A stretch of DNA of 64,000 nucleotides from Aquilaria yunnanensis (taxonomy: Eukaryota > Streptophyta > Magnoliopsida > Malvales > Thymelaeaceae), in NCBI GenBank assembly GCA_039654915.1, contig CM077595.1, positions 44,361,501 to 44,425,500 of the forward strand. Reading direction: 5' to 3'. Shown here piece after piece: positions 56,301 to 64,000 of the stretch. Under the pieces are notes generated by a model that saw only the letters and a list, made by a program, of their open reading frames with translations, made no database searches and was not told the origin of the DNA. Positions within the stretch are counted from its first letter, which is position 1. The number at the start of each line of letters is the position of its first letter. A program made the translations under genes and the position numbers.

Positions 56301-56790
56301 GGGTACTTAACTTCTCGAATGAAACCCGCATCAATAAGTTTATTTACTTCAACCTCAATTTGTGGAATCAGTTCTGGCCGAAATCTTCGTTGAGCCTGTT
56401 TGACAGGGCGGGATCCATGCTTCACGGCAAGGTGATGGACAACGATCTTTGGATCCAATCTGGGCATCTCCCTATAGGACCATGCAAAGACATCTTCATA
56501 TTCTTTCAATAGCTCAAAGTACCTCACCTCCTCTTCAGGACCTAGCAGGGTGCTCACAAACACCGGCTTTGGATGATCCGGCATCCCTAAATTTAGTTCT
56601 TTCAAGTCATCAATAGTTGCTTGCCCTCCTTCCTCAAAAGCTTCAGGCGCAGGGCTTGGTTCAGTTTCCTCGACTACTTCTTCCATGCTTGGTTCATCTT
56701 GATCTCGTCCTTCAAGTGCAACATTATTGCAGGAGGCTACTTCCTCTTGAGGATTATCATCTTCGTGAGATGTTTGGTGGCGACGCCTTT
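53330..56790 (-). pseudogene. pol of U1 (Ogre-like)
   Basis: On the minus strand: RT from about 56560 with I-C-I-D-F-R-D-L-N and F-M-D-G-F-S-G (motif A present), frameshift near 56130, Y-V-D-D near 55940; RNase H (55596-55090) ending A-L-A-D-F-L-A-D-H; archaeal-type RNase H with F-F-D-G-A-S, E-Y-Q-A-L and F-G-D-S-K-L (55071-54853), broken by a stop; zinc-finger part (54648 down); integrase (54316-53330) with D-I-V-G-P, T-D-N-G-K-S and an A-E-A-F-N glutamate. The last 328 codons are open and end L-K-K-F-Y-A, as in the other Tat elements. Several stops and frameshifts make it dead. Sequence wording (S-A-G-H-S-F-I-L-A-A-T-D-Y-F-S-K-W) is typical of Ogre relatives. Confidence 0.88.
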
Positions 56791-56877
56791 GTCACATTTG
56801 CCTCTGGTGTTTGGCTTTTTCTTGTGCTTTCGGATGAGCTCCACTTGGCCAGAGCCTAAGTAGTCCGATTAGAAAGG

Positions 56878-56930
56878 TTACTTGGTTCCTCGAACCAAGT
56901 AATCCAATTGACCCCAACGGGGACGTTGGG
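56878..56930. repeat. Two perfect stem-loops left of the mini element
   Basis: TTACTTGGTTC / GAACCAAGTAA (56878-56902, 3-base loop) and CCCAACG / CGTTGGG (56913-56930, 4-base loop). They precede a purine tract (AAGGGGGGGAG, 56936-56946) and the LTR start at 56949, so they probably belong to the 3' internal part of the mini element. Confidence 0.65.
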
Positions 56931-56948
56931 TACATAAGGGGGGGAGTT

Positions 56949-57312
56949 TGTAACACCTCTATGTCCCACATGGGTGAATTGTGGGAAGTGGGTGAATTGT
57001 GGGAAGCCTTATGTAGATATATAGGCTCCAATTCCAGAACATAAGCACCTAGCGCTTATCCTTTTCATAAAGGATAGCCCATGTGGTGTGGGCAGGTGTT
57101 CTGTTGGCCAGTTCTGGAATTGGGTCGTTACAGATGGTATTAGAGTCAGGTTTGGTTCAAAGTCTGTGGTTGTGTCCACTGGTATGGGACGGGGGAACTT
57201 CCTTATACTAAGAGTCCATTCCTAAGTACCTAGCGCTCATCCTTTTCCTAAGGATAGCCCATGTGGTGTGGGTAGGTGTTTCGTTCATCGGTTCTGGACT
57301 TGGGTCGTTACA
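56949..57312 (+). mobile_element. TRIM-like mini LTR element, rearranged
   Basis: A complete short LTR of 184 bases (56949-57132) starts TGTAACACC, ends GGGTCGTTACA and contains GTCCCACATGGG. It is followed by a primer-binding site TGGTATTAGAG (57135-57145, one mismatch to initiator tRNA-Met), about 60-80 bases of internal DNA and a second LTR lacking its first part (to 57312). A polypurine tract lies to the left of the complete LTR. No coding capacity. Flanks GAGTT and GGTAA do not match, so this is not a simple insertion. Confidence 0.7.
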
Positions 57313-58037
57313 GGTAATCCACCATTACCCTCGGGAATAACAGTACTGACCTCAGAAACATGGTACATTACCATCCTCGGTAAGATGACCTGACCAGGTT
57401 TGGGAGAAGAAGACTCACCATCCTCGGTGGGGGAACACATCCTCCAAAGAAGGTCCTCTATGTCGAGGAGACTTGCGAATAACTGGAGCAACCTCGACAA
57501 AGAAGCCCTCTTCTCCCGAAGAGGTCTCTTTCATTGAAAGGGTCTTGTGAACACAAAAAAAATGGTTAATGAGCCTCTGACACAGAGACCTCGCACACGC
57601 CCCTGACACACAGACCTCCCACCGCCCTGACTTCTGGCCAGAACGGCCTGTGGCCGGCTGGAGGTCTCCATCCCTAAAGGTACGGACCATATCCGACCCA
57701 ACACATGTCATGAATTGAGTGAGTTGTGTCAAACGGACTTCTCCCAATTTCCTCCTATAAATACTTGGGAAACGACCTTGGTAAAGTAGGACTAAACTCT
57801 AAAAGAGAACTCTTTCCACTCTTTTACTCTCTACTCTCTACTACTTACTTTCCAAATACTGACTTGGGCATCGGAGGCTCCTCCCCCGAAAACACACTTC
57901 GGGGACCTTCTAACCCCTGTTCTTTTGAGCATTTTAGGCACTTTCATGTCAGAAGTCTCTCATTCAGAACACCCTCCGCACCAGAAGTCCCTACTTCAGG
58001 CCATTATGTATTACAACGAAGATGCCAATGGGCATCA
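57313..58037 (+). repeat. G2-type LTR, probably 3' LTR of G2
   Basis: It matches 10405-11157 along its length and ends GGGCATCA. TATAAATA is at 57756-57763. The first 93 or more bases are missing and the mini element takes their place. After 58037 comes TTGTG; with no left end visible, no target duplication can be tested. Confidence 0.75.
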
Positions 58038-58656
58038 TTGTGTATTGGACTTTAAAGGAGAATGGGATCATGTAATGCCCCTAAATTCCTTAACGATAAC
58101 CCTTGAGCTATGTGGATTAAAGGTTTAATAAATGTGATTGAGTTAAGAGTTGTGCTCATTGAACTTGGGAAATAATGTTTTGAAAGAAGTTTGAGTGTAG
58201 TTTGGAAGGTGGGACCTTTTGGGTTCACAAATAACTTGGCCAAGAAGCAAGAGATGCAAATGATGATTTAAGGAGTTGAAGGACTAAATTGTATGATTTT
58301 TTGGGTGCTTCATTTGGAGGAATCTATTATGTGCGAGTTTAAGTGTTTCATGTAAGATTTACACTTGCCTAAGTTAGTGATTGACCCACTGTTAAGGACA
58401 CTTGGCCATGTCCGGTTCTTGTATTCTCCCGCTTGACTATCTTGCTCCCTAACTGGTTGACTCTGCCATGGTTGAAGGGTTAATCTCATATTGAATTCAT
58501 GAAGTTTCAATCACAACTGAGACCAACTAAGAGGAATTGTTTGTGGGTTTTAGTGGATTCATGCACCAATTGAGTTAAGGAAGAGGTTTAAAGCTACAAA
58601 GTGTCAAGGAAAGCGCAATTCAAGCTTCCAAGCTTTCGAGCAACGAGAGTTGCTAT
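58038..58656. other. Unclassified AT-rich repeat-like DNA
   Basis: No frame longer than about 65 codons. A TGTAATGCCCC string at 58071 looks like a possible LTR start, but no partner end was found. It continues after the copia solo LTR at 60080-60290. GCTAT at 58652-58656 is duplicated at 60075-60079. Confidence 0.4.
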
Positions 58657-60074
58657 TGTTAGTGTTGTGCCCAAAAGGCCAATCATGAGATGATTGTGTT
58701 TTTTCACATTAAGTCATGATATTTTATTAAGCCATTAATCCAGCAATTATGGTTTGTTGTTTTGTTTCTGCGTAACTTAACAAACATAATTGTAACCCTA
58801 GAATAATGATATTCTCAAATGTCCCTAGTCTAGTATTATTGTGGAGCGGGTTGCAATAATACATAACGACTAGCATATGTGGAGACGAATATGAGATATG
58901 TAGTCTGCATATGGGTACAAGTTAGAGAACTTGTGTACTGGACCGACCCACCATGAGAACACTACATGGATCGTTATATGAGTGTCATAAGTGATTCTCA
59001 TAGTGATCATGGTATATGTAGTCCTTCGACCTAACATCATCAAGGTTCCCTACATGTGAGTCACATACTTTGATACTTTCCTTTGTTGCTCGTAACTGAG
59101 TGAACTTGAAGGAGGTCATTGGGTATGTCACATATCATGCGGAGGGATTTGTATGATCAAGATGGGATTTGTCCCTCCTATGTAATGGGATTGATATCTT
59201 CGGGCCCCTTGATAGAGTAAGACTTAGAAAAATGCATGGCCATCCTCAGATGAGTTGATATACGATATCAATGTCATCAGTTTAAGTTGGTCTACTCGGT
59301 AATCAAGAAACCAAACATTGGGCTATACGAGAGTGACACATTCCATGTCTCATGCTTAGTCTTGATATCTTGGACAAAGGGACAATGGCATATATCGGTG
59401 ATGATCATAATGGTTTAGTCGAATCATCGACAATCTTGTCACTTGGGTAGCAATGATGTGTTGCTAGACACCGCTCATTGCTTATGATCATAAATGTGAT
59501 TTATGATCATTGGCAACATGCGAAGAGCCTATTGGGTCGCCCACATAGAGCTATTTGGATCATTAGAGTGCATGGGCTAATAATTTGGGTTTTGGTTCCA
59601 CAATAATTTCGTATTAATAATGGGCCCAATAGTTGAGCCATTATTAAGCCTGAAATTAAAGTGTAATTGGATTAGGGTTTTGAAACCCATTAGGCCTGGA
59701 AGTTGAGTCTCACTATAAATACAACTTCTAGTGAGAAATTCGCAGGTCTCCTTGCTCTAACCTCCCAAAAGGACAACCGCACCCTTCTCTTGCAATTCCT
59801 TGCAGGACGCAAGCTAGCACTACAACCGCAAGAGAAACACATCTGCCGGGACGTGGTGGAAGCGTGGTGATCCCGAGAGGCTCATGTGGATACCATAGAG
59901 AGCTTGAACACGTCAACTGTTCAAGTTTTGTGATTCAACTCTATAGTTGAGTCAGAGATCTCAACCAAAAATTAGGTTTGAAAATTTTTGAACACCCGGT
60001 TTACCCCGTTTCACTTGGATCCTAGAGGGTTTTGGTTAAATTCCGCTGCGCTGTTTGGCTCCCGAAACCCAACA
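58657..60074 (+). repeat. Solo LTR of the copia family
   Basis: 1418 bases, TGTTAGTGTT...CCCAACA, matching both LTRs of the intact copia element but with many more differences. TATAAATA is at 59714-59721. GCTAT duplications on both sides (58652-58656 and 60075-60079) show a single insertion followed by LTR-LTR recombination. Confidence 0.95.
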
Positions 60075-60079
60075 GCTAT

Positions 60080-60290
60080 GTCAAGGAAAGGATTCATTAT
60101 ACTCACTAAGTTCCATGGTGAATGTATGTTAGATTAGTGAGTATTTGGGCTCCTGGGTGATGGATTTGAAACCAATGGATCTTAAGAAGGCTATGAGGCC
60201 TACAGTTCTTAGACAACTAAGTGTAGGATTTGCCAGTTTGGTAAGGATTGGCAAGTATTAAGGCTAGGGATTGAGGAGGCCAACACAATT
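60080..60290. other. Continuation of unclassified DNA after the solo LTR
   Basis: 211 bases joined to 58038-58656 before the solo LTR inserted. I see no coding frame and no known element. Confidence 0.35.
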
Positions 60291-62522
60291 TGTTACCCAC
60301 TCTGGGATAGTCCAATTATGGTGCCAAATTTGTTCATTTAGACTCCCAGGATTAGTAATGTTTTGTAGCCCATTAGAACACTACCCTTAGTAGGCATACC
60401 AAGGTGGCTCTCTTGAGTACTATGTAAACACATGCATATTGGTCCAACCATCACACACATATTCAAAATTCATGCACACCATGGCAGCAAAGAAGGAAAA
60501 TAGTAGCATAAGTCCTAATCTTGGCTACCACACATTAGGCAAACTTATTAAGTTCTAGTGACCAGCCACTGCACCTGTAAATTCCACTAACAAACTGTAT
60601 CATTTTAGCCATATATCCCCATATTTTATTTGCTCCATTATCAAGTATAGACTTGGAACAAAACAAGGAATTTTGTTTACATCAATAGCCCACCTCTGGA
60701 CCAAGTTATGGATTTTTGAAGTTGGTTACAAAATTTTGACCAAAAGAACAGTAACTTAGCCAACTTTGCAATGTCATATCTTTGGCTACAGCCCTCCAAA
60801 TTTAGAAATTACAAATTCTTGTTCAACCTCTAGATGGTCTCTAGGTGTGGTCAAAATTTCATACAAAGATTCCTTCTATGTAGGGAGATAGAGAACTTTA
60901 AGTGTAGAGTCAAAATTCTAGTCACTTTATGACCATTTTGCCAATACAAAATTTCATAAGCATGCAAATAGTTCATTCACAAAGGAAAAGCCCTCCAAGG
61001 CTACCCCATATATGTCCATTACACATAGGTAATACATTACCTTGCATTTAATAACTATATGTGGCCAAAACAGAATTTACAAGTAAGAAGCCCATCATTC
61101 ACTCTCAGGCAGCTTTCCACCACATCACTTACATGGCCAAAACAATACTCACATGTTCACATACTTGTATAATTTTACATACACTACATGTACATGCATA
61201 CATGCACTAAAAAATGGTATTAACTCAGCTAAATACATACCCTAGGTTATAGGAGTGCCTGAGACGCAATGGACTCCAGAACAGGATGCTGGACAGCTGC
61301 TGCACAACACAATAAGTACCATCACTAAAAACACCAAATGTGCTTCTAAAATCACCAAACTTTCCAGATCACAACTAGACATATGGAAGTTTAAGTACAT
61401 AAAAATTCAGGCCAAAAATCAAACCAAAAAAATCAGTTTGAATGTGATCTTTCTACTGGACCTGAAATGATAGAATTGAGCGAAGTAAGTTTCATTGAGA
61501 AACTTAGTAATGCTAGCTCTTCGATTCAATAGGCAATGCAACTATCATTAGAAACTACATCCAAAGATACTAAAACACAAAAACCATAATGCATATATAC
61601 AAGATACAACAACCATAATGCAGCAGCCATTCACAACCAACAAACACATGAAATAAACATAAACAAATCACTGTGGCAGCCTTCCTCAAGCTAATGCTTT
61701 GTCTTAGGAGGATTTTAACACTAGTTAGTACTAACTTTGGGCTCTAGAAACCCCAATTTTTGTTGCCATCACTGTGCACTTCATACTAGGTCACAAAACC
61801 TTCAATAAGTGCACTCCTCCCGTCACTAAGCTTGGTTCATCAAGCTCATGGCTCTCTTCCAAGCTTAGCTCTAGCTCCATGGTTGCTTGAAAATACAGAA
61901 AAGAACCCATGAGAGCAAGAGAACCCTTACCTTGATGTGTATGTTGAAATTGGAGCTTGATCCTACGTGCAGTCAAGCAATAGCTCCAAATAGCTTCCAA
62001 TTGTGTTTCCATGACTTCAATTGCAAGTAGTTTTGGGTTTGAAGTTATGGTGGCTATGAAGGAAGTGTGGAGGAGAGGGCTGGCTTCCTTTTTGCTAGTG
62101 GAGGCCAAAATTTGGGAGATAAGGACAAGAATGGACACTTCTATTGTTATTGCCCTCCTAGCAAAATGCTCGGCGGGTAAGGTAAGTTCATAAATCCATA
62201 TTTTAAATGCCTTGATTAAAGGTGAATTAACAAGACCAAGTAAGTAATCTAAAGGACAGATGGTTCCTAGTTTAATTTGGCACCTAAGTGTCACTAGAGG
62301 CAAAATCATAATTTTGTCCCCCGAGGTGATAAGTTTGGTATTTAAGCTCATAAATTGATCTTTTGCACCTAAGTGACAAGAAACCAAAGAGTTGGGCTAA
62401 ATTGCCAAATCTTATGGCACTATTTGAGCATGGAGGTCTTTTTGGAAAAACTAAAGAAGTTGAATGGTTTAAGTGAGAAGTTGGCTATTTAAACCATTTT
62501 GAAGATTTTGGTAGTCACTATT
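60291..62522 (-). repeat. AT-rich repeat B, relative of the solo LTR at 12117
   Basis: It begins TGTTACCCACTCTGGG and follows 12117 to about 13925 with scattered substitutions, including the CACTAGTTAGTACTAA and CTCATGGCTCTCTTCCAAGC blocks. Beyond 62060 the likeness is lost and the GGTAACA end is absent. No coding capacity. It is ended by repeat C. Confidence 0.55.
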
Positions 62523-63206
62523 TGTTACCCACTCTGGGGTAATCCAATTATGATGCCAAAACTGTGCATTTAAACTCCTAGGATTGGTGTGTACTGTAGG
62601 TCATCAGAACAACACCCATAGTGTACATACTCAAGTAACCCTCTTGAGCACTATGTAAATACATGTATATTGGTCTAACCATAACACGCATATTCACATT
62701 TATGCACACTATGGCAGCTAAGAAGAAAAACGCTAGCACAAGTCTTAGGTTTGGCTTCCACACATTAAGCAATCTTGTTATGTTCAAAAATTCCAGCCAC
62801 TGCACCCAAAACTTCCTCCAATAAACTGTATCATTATAGCCATATAACCCCATGTTTTATTTTTTCCATTATCAAGTAGAGACTTAGGGAAAATCAAGGA
62901 ATTTTTTTTTTACATCAATAGCCCACCTACGGACCAAGTTATGGATTTTTGAAGTTTGTTACAAAATTCTGACCAAATGAACAGTAACTTAGCTAATTTT
63001 GCAACATCATACCCTTTGGTACAGAGCTCTAAATCCAGAAATTCTAAATCCCAGTTAAATCCCTAGATGTCCTCTAGGTGTAGCGAAAATTTCATACGAA
63101 GATTCATTCTAGACAGGGAGATATTCAACTTTAGGTACAGGGTCAAAATTCTGGGAACTTTTGGACCATTTTGCCTATACAATTTTTCCAAACCATTCAA
63201 ACACTT
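62523..63206 (-). repeat. AT-rich repeat C, same family, cut by G5
   Basis: A second start TGTTACCCACTCTGGGG, homologous to the first 680 bases of the repeat at 12117. It stops at 63206, where the G5 LTR begins. B and C lie head to tail, either because C inserted into B or by tandem duplication. Confidence 0.6.
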
Positions 63207-64000
63207 TGATAGCCAAAGTCTATCTCCTCTATCTGGCCGAACTCCCTGCCACAAGAATGGCTAGAAGAAACTAGCGCTAACCGAGAAAAGGTGGGATCAT
63301 ACACCTCGGGAGATAGCCGAAGAGCTCCGAGCCCGGCACGCCAGGAAACTTGAGGATACTACAAGCCCCCCCAAGGTTGTGAACAGATCGCCTTCGGAAA
63401 AGAGGCACCAGCTATTGCGGGCCGAACATGATCTCCCCGAAGGCGGAACTCCCTGAAGCTGGGATCCCCCGAACTAAGGGCGTGTTTCCCGAAGAGGCAC
63501 CGTCCGTACCAAAGGACGACCTCGTCCAGGGACCTCGGGAGTACGGCAGGAGCATTTAAGGAAGCATTTAAGGAAGCCTCTGACACATCCTTTCATAGAC
63601 GTCATAAAGCCGCCTCAATAGGCGCTCTGACACGCTGACGCCATCAAAATCACATCATGGCCCATCTCAGCACAAAGCTCAAGGCAACCTGCTACCAGCT
63701 ATCTGTCCCCTATGCCCAGAAACTCAGGGAACATCCGACTGAACACGTGTCGCGATCTGAACGGGCTAGGCACTCCTATAAATACCAGGAAATAAATACT
63801 TGGCGGGGGGTTGGTTGGCAAAACGTCTGACTCCCAGACTCTGAGAAAATCACCAGGCGAGACTCTTCAGCCCTTTGTGCTATTTCCTTTGCCTTTCTCA
63901 GCCACCACTGACTTGGGCGTCGGAGGCTCCCCCCCCCGGAAACACATCCGGGGGCCTCTTGACCCTTTATTTCTGGACTTTCAGGCACTCTCTCAAGGGC
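63207..64000 (+). repeat. 5' LTR of Tat element G5, running off the window
   Basis: It begins TGATAGCC and matches the G1 LTR to the window end. CACGTG is at 63744-63749 and TATAAATA at 63777-63784. It interrupts repeat C, so it marks a true left border of a fifth Tat copy whose body lies to the right. Confidence 0.92.

Larger units (their letters stand above)
17291..56850 (-). mobile_element. Ogre-like Tat element U1 with a PMD antisense gene; 5' end lost
   Basis: Read on the minus strand: pol (about 56790-53330), duplicated hairpin, antisense plant-mobile-domain gene (on +, 49885-52933), AT-rich 3' region, polypurine tract (18423-18434) and 3' LTR (18420-17291). G3 is inserted between 18468 and 48811 with duplication GTAAT, which joins the two halves. 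Gag, most of the protease, the primer-binding site and the 5' LTR are absent, so its right border (about 56850) is approximate. It lies in the RNase H region of G2; the bases before the LTR are ATCAG. Confidence 0.78.
10312..58037 (+). mobile_element. Old Tat-lineage element G2, split by nested insertions
   Basis: I read 10312-11157 as the 5' LTR (partial), 11158-17290 as the internal region and 57313-58037 as a matching LTR on the far side of the U1/G3/G4/copia stack. The two LTR parts are clearly one subfamily, with the same CCACCATT-CCCTCGGGAATAAC block. Integrase, the antisense gene and the polypurine tract of G2 are absent, so a deletion accompanied or followed the U1 insertion. That 57313-58037 belongs to the same insertion as 10312-17290 is inference. 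It is the most decayed Tat copy here. Confidence 0.65.

Noticed and set aside
56949..57132. Cassandra-type TRIM carrying a 5S rRNA promoter, suggested by GGGTGA and GGGAAG strings.
   Set aside because: The 5S box sequence GGGTGACC-CCTGGGAAG is not there; the strings are part of a short local duplication.
58071..60290. A whole LTR running from TGTAATGCCCC (58071) to the repeat at 60291.
   Set aside because: No CA end, target duplication or partner copy was found, so I left it as unclassified DNA.

Overview
The window is plant nuclear DNA made entirely of nested LTR retrotransposons and their remains. I found no host gene, no tRNA or rRNA gene and no CRISPR array. Plant origin is shown by Tat-lineage Ty3/gypsy polyproteins (native RNase H followed by a second, archaeal-type RNase H), antisense plant transposon genes with GT-AG introns, a plant Ty1/copia element and a TRIM-like mini element. 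Together these suggest gene-poor heterochromatin of a flowering plant; the species cannot be told from this window.

Layout. 1-10311 is Tat element G1 (+), cut by the window start, with its 3' LTR at 9440-10311. It abuts a partial LTR (10312-11157) of an older relative, G2 (+), whose gag-pol runs to 17290 and is interrupted by a 2.5 kb solo LTR (12117-14601). At 17291 an Ogre-like Tat element, U1 (-), begins with its 3' LTR (17291-18420). Inside U1 sits G3 (+, 18469-48805, target duplication GTAAT). Inside the 5' LTR of G3 sits G4 (-, 18664-37875, duplication CTGAC). Inside the RNase H region of G4 sits an intact copia element (+, 25209-33533, duplication GCAGG). After G3 closes, U1 resumes (48811 to about 56850) with a plant-mobile-domain gene on + facing a decayed pol on -. 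A TRIM-like mini element (56949-57312) lies at the junction with a second G2-type LTR (57313-58037). The right end holds unclassified repeat DNA with a copia solo LTR (58657-60074), two copies of an AT-rich repeat (60291-63206) and the start of another Tat element, G5 (63207-64000).

How the parts work together. In G1, G3 and G4, gag-pol is one continuous reading frame whose start codon lies inside the LTR, so the primer-binding site is translated. Downstream, and on the opposite strand, each carries a four-exon gene with an N-terminal domain of the plant 'putative gypsy type transposon' type (Transposase_28), a basic linker and a C-terminal coiled coil. It has its own TATA box and CACGTG motif. 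The convergent 3' ends of pol and this antisense gene are separated by two, three or six copies of one hairpin-forming module. U1 has the same layout, but its antisense gene encodes a plant mobile domain (PMD) plus coiled coil, with a duplicated hairpin of unrelated sequence at the same place. This spliced antisense gene plus hairpin intergene is the most interesting system here. Apart from the copia element, all coding regions carry stops or frameshifts, many in methylation-prone CAG, TGG and CGA codons.
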